From: Bifidobacterium avesanii | GTDB taxonomy: Bacteria > Actinomycetota > Actinomycetes > Actinomycetales > Bifidobacteriaceae | NCBI RefSeq assembly: GCF_009299475.1 | Contig: NZ_WBSN01000004.1 | Location: 62,001 to 126,000, forward strand | Reading direction: 5' to 3' | DNA: 64,000 bases | In this document: in pieces, positions 33,264 through 42,657 of the stretch | Position numbering within the stretch: the stretch's first letter is position 1 | Layout: each line of letters begins with the position of its first letter | Made by a program: the position numbers and the translations under genes | The notes under the pieces: generated by a model | The model's input: the letters and a program-made list of their open reading frames with translations, nothing else | Told to the model about the DNA's origin: nothing | The model's database searches: none

Positions 33264-33413
33264 CGGTCAGGGGTTTGACGAAGATGCCGGTGAAGTACGT
33301 TGCCACGTTGTTTTGCGCGGTTTCGGAGAGTGATGCGGTACAGGTACGTTGCCAAGCCGGCCAAGGCTGCCGCGGCGAGTGCGGTCGTCGTCCCTGTGCG
33401 CCTTGGCGCGCCC

Positions 33414-33986
33414 TTATTCCAGCCCGCCCAGCAACGCGTGCGCATAGGCGTGCAGCTGCTCGCGGGTGAGTGCATGGCCGCGCAGGTACGCCCAGTCGAG
33501 GACGAGCATCAGCGTGTTCGCGTAATGGTCGGCGATGAGGTCGGCCGGCAGACCGAAGCGATCCCGGTCCACGCAGGCGCCCATGATTTCGCGCGCCCGC
33601 CCCTCGATGAACATGTGCAGGCTGGAGAACAGGGGACCTTCGGGCGGGTTGTGCTCCAGCACCGTGCGCAGCAGCCCCTCGTTGGATTCCAGCAGATCGG
33701 CCATCGCGTCGAGTGCGGTGTCCACGCGGTGCGCCGGCTCGGACGAGGCCAGGTCGGTGAGATTGGCCCGCGCGGACAAAACGGTCCAGCAGTAGCCGAG
33801 CAGGTCGTCGCGGTCCTCGAAGTAGTTGTAGAACGTGGCGCGCGGGTAGCCGGCGCGTTCGCACAGTTCGTTGACGCTGATGTCGGCGAACGATTTGTCC
33901 TGCAGCAGATCGGTCATCGCGCCGAAGAACGCGTCGAGCGTGCGTTGCGCGCCGCGCGTGAGCTTGGCGTTGAGGTCCTTCTTCAT
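33414..33986 (-). CDS. TetR-family transcriptional regulator
   Basis: DNA-binding repressor of 190 aa. The N-terminal HTH reads ADISVNELCERAGYPRATFYNYFEDRDDLL (residues about 33-62); the C-terminal ligand domain is not close to any subgroup I know. It is divergent from the ene-reductase gene, with a 26-bp inverted repeat in the gap, so autoregulation plus control of that gene is the simplest reading. ATG at 33986 with AAGGAG just ahead. Confidence 0.9.
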   Translation of the reverse strand: MKKDLNAKLTRGAQRTLDAFFGAMTDLLQDKSFADISVNELCERAGYPRATFYNYFEDRDDLLGYCWTVLSARANLTDLASSEPAHRVDTALDAMADLLESNEGLLRTVLEHNPPEGPLFSSLHMFIEGRAREIMGACVDRDRFGLPADLIADHYANTLMLVLDWAYLRGHALTREQLHAYAHALLGGLE

Positions 33987-34136
33987 GCGGTTTCGCTCCT
34001 TGTGCGTTTGGTTGCGCCGCGCCGTTCGGGCTCATGCGGATTGGTCGTGGGGCTTGGCGGCGTGCCGCCCGTCCGGGTTCCGGTGCGCATGCAAGCCCGC
34101 ATCCCCAGCATAGTCTACCGTCCATAATTTTGCAGA

Positions 34137-34162
34137 TGTCTAAAAATATGCTAATTTAGACA
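34137..34162. promoter_or_regulatory. Likely TetR operator in the tetR/ene-reductase gap
   Basis: TGTCTAAA-AATATGCTAA-TTTAGACA, a perfect 8-bp inverted repeat with 10-bp centre in an AT-rich patch of an otherwise GC-rich gap. It lies 37 bases before the start codon at 34199, where it would overlap or abut the promoter. Confidence 0.7.
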
Positions 34163-34198
34163 ACTGTAAAAATATGGACATTTGGAAAGTTGGTAGCC

Positions 34199-35503
34199 AT
34201 GGCATACGAGACGAACGGAATGACGGCGACGGCGCTCGCCGAACCGCTGACCCTGCCCTGCGGCGCGACGGTGAAGAACCGGTTCTACAAATCCGCGATG
34301 AACGAGGCGCTCGCCGGCCGCGACTGCGCGCCGACCGAGGAGCACGTGCGCCTCTACCGCACGTGGGCGCGGGGCGGTGCGGGCGTGCTCGTCACCGGCA
34401 ACGTGATGGTCGACCGCACGCAGCTCGGCGAGCCGGGCAACGTGGCCGTCGAAGACGAGCGCGACCTCAACATGCTGCGCCGCTGGGCCGCGGCCGGCAC
34501 CACGAACGGCGCGCACTGCTGGATGCAGATCAACCACCCCGGCCGCCAGTCGCCCATCACCGTCAACCCGCATCCGCTCGCGCCGAGCGCCGGCGCGGTT
34601 GACGGCGACTACGGCAGATTCTTCGCCGAGCCGACCGAACTGACGCGCGAGCAGATCCAAGACATCATCCGCCGATTCGCCAACACGGCGCGCATCGCCA
34701 AAAAGGCCGACTTCACCGGCGTGGAGATCCACGCGGCGCACGGCTACCTCATCAACCAGTTCCTCTCGCCGCTCGACAACCGCCGCACCGACGAATACGG
34801 CGGCGGCCTCGAAAACCGCGCCCGCTTCCTGTTCGAAGTGCTCGACGCGGTGCGCGGGGCGGTCGGCCCCGACTTCCCGGTCGCGGTGAAGCTCAACTCA
34901 AGCGACGTGCCGATCGCCGTCAAGGTCAACGAAAAGGACGGCGCTCCGGGCGGGTTCAGCGAGGAGGAATCCATCTGGGTCATGAAGCAGCTCGAAGCCC
35001 GCGGCGTGGACCTCATCGACATCTCCGGCGGCACCTACGCCAAGCCGGTCATCCAGACCAACGCCGGCGCGGCCGAGGACCGCCGGCGCGGCGTCTACTT
35101 CACCGACTTCGCGCGGCGCGTCAAGGGCGAGCTGAGCGTGCCGGTGGCGCTGACCGGCGGCTTCCGCAACGCCGGGGACATGGAGCGGGCGCTCGACGAA
35201 GGCATCACGCAGATGATCGGCGTCGCGCGTCCCCTGGCGCTCGTGCCCGACCTGCCGAACCGCATCATCCGCGACGGCTGGCGGGGCTCCGTCGACCTGC
35301 CGCGCGTCACGACCGGCGTCAAGGCGCTCGACAAGGCGTTCGGCGGCATTCTGGTGATCAGCTGGTTCGAGGTGCAGATGAACCGCATCGGGCATGGCAA
35401 ACGCCCCGATCCGCGCATCGGCGGCCTGCGCGCGCTCCTGTTCGCCGTCGGGCAGCACGGTCCCGCCGCGCTCGCCCCGCGCCGCCGCAAGGGCCGTCAG
35501 TGA
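34199..35503 (+). CDS. NADH:flavin oxidoreductase (old yellow enzyme family)
   Basis: FMN-dependent ene-reductase-type barrel enzyme, 434 aa. It has RFYKSAMNEALAG at the N-terminus, MQINHPGRQSP, and the family hallmark GVEIHAAHGYLINQFLSP with NRRTDEYGG and RARFLFEV. There is no C-terminal 4Fe-4S/FAD part as in 2,4-dienoyl-CoA reductase. ATG at 34199, with GGAAAG nine bases ahead; a TTG at 34190 is less likely. Probably controlled by the divergent TetR and co-expressed with the dehydrogenase 45 bases downstream. Substrate unknown. Confidence 0.9.
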   Translation: MAYETNGMTATALAEPLTLPCGATVKNRFYKSAMNEALAGRDCAPTEEHVRLYRTWARGGAGVLVTGNVMVDRTQLGEPGNVAVEDERDLNMLRRWAAAGTTNGAHCWMQINHPGRQSPITVNPHPLAPSAGAVDGDYGRFFAEPTELTREQIQDIIRRFANTARIAKKADFTGVEIHAAHGYLINQFLSPLDNRRTDEYGGGLENRARFLFEVLDAVRGAVGPDFPVAVKLNSSDVPIAVKVNEKDGAPGGFSEEESIWVMKQLEARGVDLIDISGGTYAKPVIQTNAGAAEDRRRGVYFTDFARRVKGELSVPVALTGGFRNAGDMERALDEGITQMIGVARPLALVPDLPNRIIRDGWRGSVDLPRVTTGVKALDKAFGGILVISWFEVQMNRIGHGKRPDPRIGGLRALLFAVGQHGPAALAPRRRKGRQ

Positions 35504-35548
35504 ATCAGCAACCACATCGGAAGCCACACGAATCGAAGGAGCCGTCGA

Positions 35549-36388
35549 ATGAACGGGATTCAAACCAGAACCATCGCCATAGTCACCGGTGCGTCGTCGG
35601 GCCTCGGCGCGGCGTTCCTCGAGGCGATCGTCGCGCGTTACCGCAATCTCGATGAGATATGGATCGTCGCCCGGCGCGAGCGGCGGCTGCGTGCGCTCGC
35701 TGGGAAGTACGGCAACTCGCATACGCGCATCCGCACCATTCCGCTGGATCTGACCGGTCCTGACGCATATGGGACGCTGACGGGCATGCTGGAGGACGAA
35801 CGGCCGAACATCCGAGTGCTGATCAACAACGCCGGATACGAGCGCGAGGGCGTGCTGCGAGACATGAGCCCCGCAGACATCCGCGCCATGATCGATCTCA
35901 ACGTGACGGCCATGACGATGGTCAGCCGCGTCTGCCTGCCGTACATGGGCAGGGGAAGCTTCGCGGTGATCACCGGATCGGTGTCGCCCTTCGCTCCGAT
36001 CCCTTGGCAGGCCGTGTACGCCGCAAGCAAGGCGTACGTGCGGTTCCTCTCCCGCGCGCTGCATGAGGAGGAGCGCGAGCGGGGTGTAAACGTGCTGCTG
36101 TTCAGCCCCGGCAATATGGACACCGAGATGAACGTGCGCGGCGCCGTGTCCGGCAAGCTTGCCCGTCTGCCGTATCTCGATCTGAGGAGGGAGGCCGTGC
36201 GGACGCTGGCCCGTGCGGAACGCGGATGCGCCACGTATACGCCGCTGGCCTTCTACCGACTGTACCGGATATTCGCCAAATTGGCGCCCTCCGCGCTTGC
36301 CGTCCGCGTGACCAGTCTGAAGTCGGGCGGAGCCGCGGCTCCGCCTCGGAACGGCGCCGTCACCGCGGCATCCACAGCGCAAGCATGA
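35549..36388 (+). CDS. Short-chain dehydrogenase/reductase
   Basis: NAD(P)-dependent SDR, 279 aa. Cofactor motif TGASSGLGAAF (residues about 13-23), NNAG motif LINNAGYEREG, and active-site Tyr/Lys in YAASKAYVRF with the Ser in ITGSVS. The C-terminal 70 residues resemble the larger SDRs acting on hydrophobic substrates. The last 29 bases overlap the 3' end of the convergent DUF3592 gene. Confidence 0.88.
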   Translation: MNGIQTRTIAIVTGASSGLGAAFLEAIVARYRNLDEIWIVARRERRLRALAGKYGNSHTRIRTIPLDLTGPDAYGTLTGMLEDERPNIRVLINNAGYEREGVLRDMSPADIRAMIDLNVTAMTMVSRVCLPYMGRGSFAVITGSVSPFAPIPWQAVYAASKAYVRFLSRALHEEERERGVNVLLFSPGNMDTEMNVRGAVSGKLARLPYLDLRREAVRTLARAERGCATYTPLAFYRLYRIFAKLAPSALAVRVTSLKSGGAAAPPRNGAVTAASTAQA

Positions 36389-36818
36389 CCACGCCGGCGA
36401 TGAAGTCCACGACGCTGGCTGCGGCGAACGAGACGAGCACGATCATGCGGCCATGGTCCTTCCGCATGTATGCGTGGGACGGCTCGAACGGGTCGTACAG
36501 GACGGTCGCCTTGTCGCCCACGTGGAATTTGCTCGGGTGCGACCAAATGCCCGACTTCAGCTCGTAGTTATGACCCCCGACCGTGTAGGAAAACACGGGC
36601 GACCACAACGTGCCGTCGTTGTCGTGGCGTTCGCGCAGTTCGCTCACGGTGCCGGTCGTTTCGGCCGTGCAGCGCTGTCGGGAATCCCTCGTCTTGCGTA
36701 TGAGCCGCAGGCAGACGCCGAAGACGACGAGCGAGACGGCGATCATGACGAGCGACACGATGAGCACCGGTGTTTCGTGCCACGAACCGGTGGAGGTGCT
36801 TTCGACTGCCTCGATCAT
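36360..36818 (-). CDS. DUF3592 membrane protein
   Basis: 152 aa with transmembrane helices near residues 17-38 and 125-148. Between them is a beta-rich soluble domain (TTGTVSELRERHDNDGTLWSPVFSYTVGGHNYE, then GDKATVLYDPFEPSHAY), which is the DUF3592 pattern. Function unknown. It convergently overlaps the end of the dehydrogenase gene and lies 61 bases downstream of the PH-domain pair, with which it may share a transcript. Confidence 0.8.
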   Translation of the reverse strand: MIEAVESTSTGSWHETPVLIVSLVMIAVSLVVFGVCLRLIRKTRDSRQRCTAETTGTVSELRERHDNDGTLWSPVFSYTVGGHNYELKSGIWSHPSKFHVGDKATVLYDPFEPSHAYMRKDHGRMIVLVSFAAASVVDFIAGVVMLALWMPR

Positions 36819-36879
36819 AAGTTCGATTATCCCCGCGCCGCCCGTGTGCCGTGCGCGGCGAACATGAACTCGGCGTGAA

Positions 36880-38580
36880 TTATCCCTTCGTTCCTTCCAG
36901 CCAATCCTCCAGACGGTCGGCGTCGGCGCGGCGGATGGCGTGGAAATTGAGGGCGTTGGTGCCGTTGAGCACGAACAGGGGCATGTCGACGCGCTCCACG
37001 CCGTGCGGTTCGCGCCACAGCGTGGTCGCGCGCGCGAAGCTCTGCACGCGGGGCCGGCGGGTGACGAGCGTGATGAGGGTGAGCCGTTCGGCGCAGGTGG
37101 ACACGATGCGGTGGGGAAGCGCCTCGGGAGCGTCCCCAGGGATCGCGAAACCGTCGACGCGCCATTTCAGCGCCCGTGTGGCCAGCCACCACAGCATGGC
37201 GGCCGGCACCGCGACGGCCATGAGCATCACGGGCAGCGGCATGCGCGGGGCGGACCGGAACCATGCGAACGCCGCCGCCGTAAGTGCGCCCGAGGCGAGG
37301 AACGCTACGGTCGGAACCATCAGATAGTAGCGGCCCAGCCCGCGCCCGGTCCTGCGCGTGCTGACCGGGGCCAGTCCCCATTCCGGCAGGATCCGCGCCA
37401 TGACGCCGTACACCTGCGCCGCGCCCACCACCGGCAGCAGCGTCGAGGCGGATTGGTCGTCGTCGCGGTCGTCGTCATCCCCGTTTCCGCCGACCGTGCC
37501 GGACGCGCTCAACCCCACGCGCACCGAGCGCAGGCCCAGCAGCCGTCGCAGCACGTTGCGGCGTATCTCCACGCTCTGGATGCGGCTGACCGGCAGCGTG
37601 GTCACCCGACGCGTGACCAGTCCGCGCGAAATGACCAGATCGTCGCCGCGACGCCAGATCGCAAAACCGTGGAAGCGCAGGAACGCGCTCACGACCGACA
37701 CCATGAGCAGCACGATCACGACGAACAGCGCGGCCAGCGCGATCGCCAGCGCGCCGCGGGTCATGACGCCCATGACGGAGCCGGCGGTCGCCCGCGCCAC
37801 GCGTTCGGGCAGCACGTCGCTGATCTTCTGCCAGAAGCCCCACAGCACCAGCGCGGAGGCGAGGAGCGTCACGTCGCTCAGCGCATAGAGCAGGATGTCC
37901 CGCCCGGTGGCGCGGAAGACCGGCTCGCAGTCCGGCACTGCGTCGGGCTTGGAGGGTGCCTTCATCTCCGGCTGCCCCGCGTGTCGAACATGTTCGGCAC
38001 CGTTGTTGCGCCCGCTGCCGGCATTGTTCTCGAACATGTTCGATTCCGTGCCCGCGTTGGCTTCCGCATCCTCCCGGAACGCCGCAGCCCTGAGCCGCTC
38101 CAATTCGAGCTGCACGTTCTCGCCCACGGCGTCCAGCGTGATGTCCGCCTCACCGCCGCCCGCGGACACCGTGACCGTCACCACGTGGAACGGCTGCAAA
38201 TACCACGGTGACGCGCTGCCGATCGCGTGGATGCGGTCGTAGGCAAGCGACCGGCGCCTGCGGAAGAACAGTCCGCTCGTCCACGCGAGCTCCCGCGCGC
38301 CCAGCGCATACCGCGTGGTCATCCATCGCATGACCGGCGGCCCCAGCGCGATCGCGCAGCCAATGCCCACCGCGGCGGCGATCAGGATCACGGTCCCGGA
38401 GGACATTCCGGCGAGTGCGTCGGCATCCGAGTCGGTGTGCGACAGCCCGCGCGCCGCGATGATCACGACCGTGGCGATCACGCCCACGCACGCCTTGGCC
38501 GACCGCGCCAAAGCGACCACGAGCCCCGCGGGATGCAGTCGACGCCACCGGGGCTCCTCGCGCCCATCCGCCGCCGACAT
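36880..38580 (-). CDS. Large PH-domain (bPH2, YdbT-like) membrane protein
   Basis: 566 aa with several membrane segments and repeated bacterial PH-like blocks (YALGARELAWTSGLFFRRRRSLAYDRIHAIG; FAIWRRGDDLVISRGLVTRRVTTLPVSRIQSVEIRRN). An acidic run (GNGDDDDRDDDQSAS) and a hydrophilic linker around residues 175-215 separate the blocks. In firmicutes YdbS/YdbT pairs protect against certain antimicrobials; that is by analogy only. Its ATG overlaps the stop of the upstream PH gene (TAATG). Confidence 0.85.
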   Translation of the reverse strand: MSAADGREEPRWRRLHPAGLVVALARSAKACVGVIATVVIIAARGLSHTDSDADALAGMSSGTVILIAAAVGIGCAIALGPPVMRWMTTRYALGARELAWTSGLFFRRRRSLAYDRIHAIGSASPWYLQPFHVVTVTVSAGGGEADITLDAVGENVQLELERLRAAAFREDAEANAGTESNMFENNAGSGRNNGAEHVRHAGQPEMKAPSKPDAVPDCEPVFRATGRDILLYALSDVTLLASALVLWGFWQKISDVLPERVARATAGSVMGVMTRGALAIALAALFVVIVLLMVSVVSAFLRFHGFAIWRRGDDLVISRGLVTRRVTTLPVSRIQSVEIRRNVLRRLLGLRSVRVGLSASGTVGGNGDDDDRDDDQSASTLLPVVGAAQVYGVMARILPEWGLAPVSTRRTGRGLGRYYLMVPTVAFLASGALTAAAFAWFRSAPRMPLPVMLMAVAVPAAMLWWLATRALKWRVDGFAIPGDAPEALPHRIVSTCAERLTLITLVTRRPRVQSFARATTLWREPHGVERVDMPLFVLNGTNALNFHAIRRADADRLEDWLEGTKG

Positions 38581-39164
38581 TACAGGTCCTCCCGCGAACG
38601 CGCCACGCGATTGGTGATGAGATCCGTCACGCGCTCCGCCTCGGCGGTTTCCAGCGCCTCGATCGTGTGCGCATCCACCGCCGTGTGCACGGTGACGGCC
38701 GTCAGCCCGTAATGCCGCAGCACCGGGTTCTGCCTGGCGTCCACGTGTTGGATGCGGTTGAACGGCACGACGGTGGTGGAGCGGAACAGCCATCCTTTGC
38801 GGATGCGCAGGTCGCGCTCTCCGATCGAAAACCGGCTGAACGCGTACGCGTAACGGTTCTGCAGCGGCTGCGCGGCCAATCCCGCCACACCGTACGCCAC
38901 CACCAGCCCCAACGCGACCGCCGGCCACGGCCACACGCCCCACCAGTCGTACGCCATGCCGATCGCGGCGACCGCCCCGCACACGGCCCAGACGATCAGG
39001 GACTCAATGACGGCGTTGACCGTCCACACCCGCGTGACCCGATGCGGCAATGCATGCCACGCGGCGTCCCCGTGCCGCCCGCCGCCGTCGCGTTCCGTTG
39101 TCGTCGTCGCCGTTGCTGCTATCCCGCCCGCATCCGCGGCGGACGGTCCATATTCGTTGCCCAT
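38580..39164 (-). CDS. Small PH-domain (bPH2, YdbS-like) membrane protein
   Basis: 194 aa with two helices (about 55-75 and 80-100) followed by one PH-like domain: RYAYAFSRFSIGERDLRIRKGWLFRSTTVVPFNRIQHVDARQNP-type sequence. The start at 39164 is tentative; GGGAGG lies almost on top of it, and an ATG at 39176 is possible. It is translationally coupled to the large PH protein, as YdbS is to YdbT. Confidence 0.82.
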   Translation of the reverse strand: MGNEYGPSAADAGGIAATATTTTERDGGGRHGDAAWHALPHRVTRVWTVNAVIESLIVWAVCGAVAAIGMAYDWWGVWPWPAVALGLVVAYGVAGLAAQPLQNRYAYAFSRFSIGERDLRIRKGWLFRSTTVVPFNRIQHVDARQNPVLRHYGLTAVTVHTAVDAHTIEALETAEAERVTDLITNRVARSREDL

Positions 39165-39314
39165 GCCTCCCACCATACCGGCGGTGCCATGCCCCTCCGC
39201 CCATCGGTACACGCCCGTGGACAGACCGGGCGCAATACTGGACGCGGGGCGCAAAGCACGGTTGCATGGGAATCGACGGCAACCTGATCGGAAGCGACCT
39301 GCGAAGGAGCGATC

Positions 39315-39905
39315 ATGAACAATCCCAATCCCAACCCATACGTGGCGTACAGCCCCGACGATCCGCGGTCGACGGAGGGCGGCGCGCCCGCGTTGGACGA
39401 CCCGTACTACGGCATCGGGTTCGGCGCGGCGGTGGCGCGGTTCTGGCGCAAGACCTTCGTGTACCGCGGCCGGGCGTCGCGCGGCGAATACTGGTGGGGC
39501 GTGCTGTTCTGCTTCGCGACGACGCTCATATGCAGCGTGGTGGCGGCCGCGGCGGACACGCTGGTGCTGAACGTGCCCCTCGACGACGAGGGGCCGATCC
39601 ATTCGTGGGCCACGCTGATCCTCACCGTTGCGCTGTTCGTGCCGTTCCTGGCGGCGTCCGTGCGCCGGCTGCACGACGAGAACCTGCGCGGCTGGTGGGT
39701 GCTGCTGCCGCTGGCGCTTGAGATCGGGTACCTCGGCGCGGCGGGGACGACCATGTTCGCCGCCAGCGCGTCCGGTGCGGCGATGGGCACGCTCACCACC
39801 GTGCTGCTGGTCGTGGCGTATCTGCTGAGCCAGGTGGCGCTGTTCATCCTGCCGCCGAACCCGGCCGGCGCTCGGTTCGATGCCCCGCGCACGCCCGGCA
39901 GGTGA
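39315..39905 (+). CDS. DUF805 membrane protein
   Basis: 196 aa with four predicted helices. It has the DUF805 features YRGRASRGEYWWGVLF and RRLHDENLRGWWVLLPL. Function unknown in general. The ATG follows AAGGAG. Its stop overlaps the start of the histidine kinase gene by four bases (ATGA), so the two proteins are made together. Confidence 0.88.
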   Translation: MNNPNPNPYVAYSPDDPRSTEGGAPALDDPYYGIGFGAAVARFWRKTFVYRGRASRGEYWWGVLFCFATTLICSVVAAAADTLVLNVPLDDEGPIHSWATLILTVALFVPFLAASVRRLHDENLRGWWVLLPLALEIGYLGAAGTTMFAASASGAAMGTLTTVLLVVAYLLSQVALFILPPNPAGARFDAPRTPGR

Positions 39906-41341
39906 ACGGGATGGGCGGAACGGACGAGATGGGCGGAACGGGCGGCGCGCCCCCGCGATGGCGTCGCTGGTGGCGCGAACCGCATTTCCTCGAACGCACG
40001 CGCATGCTGGGCGTGGCGCTGTGGGTGTGCGCGCTGCTGGTCGTCCAGCCGCATTCCGCGTTGGACGCCGCGGCTGTGCTGGTCATGCTCGCGGTGATCG
40101 TGCTGCTGCCCGCCGCGCCGCGCGTGATGGCGCCGGTGGGGCTGGCGGCCGCGCTGGCGGCGTGCTTCGCGCCGGGCGGCGGAACGACGTTGGCGGTGAC
40201 GATCGCCCTGTTCGCCGTGTTCCTCACGGCCGGATACGTTTGCTCGGCCCGCGCCTGCGTGCCCATGGTGGCCGGATACGCCGTGGCCGAGGTGACGTGC
40301 GGCGTGCTGTGGGGCGCGTCGAGTGCGGCGGTCGAGGGGCTGACCGGGTTCGTGGACGGGTTCGCCGCGGAGACGGGCGGCTCGTTCGCCGGCGCGGGCG
40401 GCGTTTCGCCGTGGCTTGTCTGGCCGTTCGCCGTCGCGCTGTCCTGTCTGGTGAGCGGCTTTCTGGCGTTGTTCGGGCACTCGTTCCGGCGCAACGCCGT
40501 GGCGGGGGAGCGGCTCGCCCGCAGCGAGGCCATGGTCGGCCGGCTCACGCGCGAGCAGCAGTTGGCGCACCTGATCCACGATTCGGTGGCCAATGACATG
40601 TCCGTCATCGCCATGCTCGCTTGGCGCGCCAAGACGGGGCCGGGCATGGGAGGCGGGAACGACGCGTCCGCGGCCGATGGGGACGCCGGCTCGGGTGCGG
40701 ATCTGGACGCCGCGCTGGACGCGATCTACGAACGCTCCCACCATGTGCTCGACCGCGTGCACGAGGTGATCGACGTGCTGGATGGCAAGCGCGCGCTCGC
40801 CGATCTGGACGGCTCCGACGGTTCCGGCGGTTCCGACGCCGGCATGCAGGCCGAAAACGGGTCGACCGAAGTCTCAGAGCCGGTCGGGCTGGCCGGGTTC
40901 GTCGCCGAACTCGAACGGTACTTAGAGGACCAGGATCGCGTCATGGCCATGGTCGGCATGTCCGGCGTCTCGCGCGTGACGGTCGAAGGCGACGGCCCCG
41001 ACCGCCCGGTCCCGCCCCCGCAGGTGCGCCGGGCCGTCCTCGGGTTCGTGGAGGAGGTCTATGCCAACGTGGTGCGTCATGCGGCGTGGGAGGACGCGCC
41101 AGACGGGCGTGACGGCGGCTCGGGGAACACCTACAGTCTGTTCGTCACCGTGGAGCCGCATCGCGTCCGCATCGCCGAGGTCAACGCGATCGGCGACGGC
41201 GCGTCGGCCGCCGTCCGCGGCACCCGGCACGGCAGGGGACTGGCGTTGCAGCGCGAAACGATCGCATCGCTCGGCGGCACGCTCAACGCCGCCGCGCAGG
41301 ACGGTACGTGGACCGTCGCCGCGGAGATCCCGATCCGCTGA
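39902..41341 (+). CDS. Sensor histidine kinase, NarL/DesK-like
   Basis: 479 aa. Membrane segments fill residues about 35-205. The phosphoacceptor His is in LAHLIHDSVANDMSVIAML (about residue 226), the form seen in HisKA_3-type kinases. The C-terminal ATPase has an N box in EEVYANVVRHAAWED and a G2-like HGRGLALQRETIASLGG, but the usual D-x-G of the G1 box reads EVNAIGDGA. The Ser/Gly/Asp-rich stretches near 250 and 310 are low complexity. The LuxR-type response regulator at 42830-43510 is its likely partner, although copy C and its repeats lie between them. Confidence 0.85.
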   Translation: MNGMGGTDEMGGTGGAPPRWRRWWREPHFLERTRMLGVALWVCALLVVQPHSALDAAAVLVMLAVIVLLPAAPRVMAPVGLAAALAACFAPGGGTTLAVTIALFAVFLTAGYVCSARACVPMVAGYAVAEVTCGVLWGASSAAVEGLTGFVDGFAAETGGSFAGAGGVSPWLVWPFAVALSCLVSGFLALFGHSFRRNAVAGERLARSEAMVGRLTREQQLAHLIHDSVANDMSVIAMLAWRAKTGPGMGGGNDASAADGDAGSGADLDAALDAIYERSHHVLDRVHEVIDVLDGKRALADLDGSDGSGGSDAGMQAENGSTEVSEPVGLAGFVAELERYLEDQDRVMAMVGMSGVSRVTVEGDGPDRPVPPPQVRRAVLGFVEEVYANVVRHAAWEDAPDGRDGGSGNTYSLFVTVEPHRVRIAEVNAIGDGASAAVRGTRHGRGLALQRETIASLGGTLNAAAQDGTWTVAAEIPIR

Positions 41342-41374
41342 TCCCATTCCCGCACCGCCGTTCCTCTCCCATTC

Positions 41375-41493
41375 GATCCAACCTACGCCCCACACGGCGC
41401 ACGTTGGACCGATCACGCAATAATCCGCCTCCGATCGGCCCGTTTTTTCGCATGATCGGTCCAAGCTGCACTTTCCGAGATGCAGGTTGGACC
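41375..41493. repeat. Left repeat block flanking nuclease copy C (83-bp period)
   Basis: Two units of inverted half sites: GATCCAA at 41375 with TTGGACC at 41404, and GGTCCAA at 41458 with TTGGACC at 41487. Half sites are 29 bp apart within a unit and units are exactly 83 bp apart. The whole block reads as the reverse complement of the block at 42658-42776, including the piece TCGCATGATC / GATCGTGCGA between units. Confidence 0.85.
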
Positions 41494-41519
41494 GAATGGG
41501 ACAAGTCGCACGCTAATAG

Positions 41520-42479
41520 TCAGCGGATTCTGGGCACGCCAGCACGATCGAGCTTGAACCGCACCGTGGCCGGTTCTCGCTCGCATTCGAGAAAGGTGGT
41601 CCGCACGAATCTGATGCCGTCGTGGAGTCTAATGTTGTCCTCGCGCTCCTTTTCCGCCAGCAGCGCGTCCACGCCGTCCCCATCGCCGAGCATGACCGGA
41701 TTGGCGTATTTTTCACGTCCGTCCAATTCAAGCACGATCATGTCGCCGTTCGGCAGAATCCAAAGGAAATCTACCCGGTAGCGTCTGCCCCGGACCGGAT
41801 CGGTAATCCACTGCTGCAATAGGGGAACCGCATAGCCCCACTCGATCAGCAGTGCGCGCACGATCGATTCGCCGCCGTTGTCACTGCGCGCGTCCATGTA
41901 GCGGGCGACCTTTCGCGCGTTCGTGATGCCTTTGAACCCACGGTGATCGTCAAGGAAGGAACCGAACTCGTCGTCGGTAAGCCGGTGCAATCGCATTGCC
42001 GCGTCGCCTATCGCCAGCGCCTGCGGGAAAGACATCATGCGAGCGCAGTCGAACACGGTCTGCACAAGCGTCGTGATCCGAAGTCCGTCGCGGACCGCAA
42101 CGGTCAGCCCAGGCACATGATGGAACGTGAAGTAGCCGTGATCGCGGCTGTGGCTGCGCAGATCGGTCGCGAAATGGACCCGGTCGTGCAACCGGTACGT
42201 CTCGCTCAGTCCCCAGACCGCCGCCGCGCTGACTTGCGCCAAGACACGATCAGGATGGGCGGCGGCCACCGTGCGCAGGATGTGCAAAATCCGTTCCGCG
42301 TACGGCAAGGCGGACCAATATGCTGGTCGGGCGAACAAATCCGGTCTCACAGCGATCAATTGGCGGCGTTCGGCACGATATCGCAGCACGCGCCTGCCGT
42401 CGGCGTTGCGCGCCCGCAGGCACATGCCGGCGCGCTCGGCCTGTTCCAGAAGTTCGTTCAGTCGTTGGTCGTGGTTCAT
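41520..42479 (-). CDS. Predicted AbiEi-like / DUF559-like nuclease, copy C
   Basis: A 319-aa paralogue of the genes at 2.8, 20.2 and 59.6 kb. It has the shared C-terminal set: DNGGES, YRVDFLW, IVLELDG..KY and EKEREDNI with FVRT. The N-terminal half includes CLRARNADGRRVLRYRAERRQL, then LPYAERILHILRTVAAAHP, the part aligning with the others. ATG at 42479 gives the same N-terminal length as copies A, B and D. It is bracketed by two inverted repeat blocks and sits between a histidine kinase and its likely response regulator. Nuclease activity is inferred from residue pattern only. Confidence 0.7.
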   Translation of the reverse strand: MNHDQRLNELLEQAERAGMCLRARNADGRRVLRYRAERRQLIAVRPDLFARPAYWSALPYAERILHILRTVAAAHPDRVLAQVSAAAVWGLSETYRLHDRVHFATDLRSHSRDHGYFTFHHVPGLTVAVRDGLRITTLVQTVFDCARMMSFPQALAIGDAAMRLHRLTDDEFGSFLDDHRGFKGITNARKVARYMDARSDNGGESIVRALLIEWGYAVPLLQQWITDPVRGRRYRVDFLWILPNGDMIVLELDGREKYANPVMLGDGDGVDALLAEKEREDNIRLHDGIRFVRTTFLECEREPATVRFKLDRAGVPRIR

Positions 42480-42657
42480 GCGGAAACGGTAGGCATGCCG
42501 GCACTGTTTTGTGAAGCCGGATCGGGGCATGTGCGCGAACGTGACCCCCGCTTCGCGCATTCTCGCGTGTCGCGCCCGCCCCCTGTGCATAAGTCTGTGT
42601 ATCCGTTCGTGTACCCGTCTGCCCGCGCATCTTTTCTACCCTCGGTTTTGCTCATAC

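Noticed and set aside
36360..36388. 29-base overlap of the dehydrogenase and DUF3592 genes as a sign of misannotation
   Set aside because: Both frames end in recognisable protein C-termini and are convergent; small tail overlaps of this kind are common.
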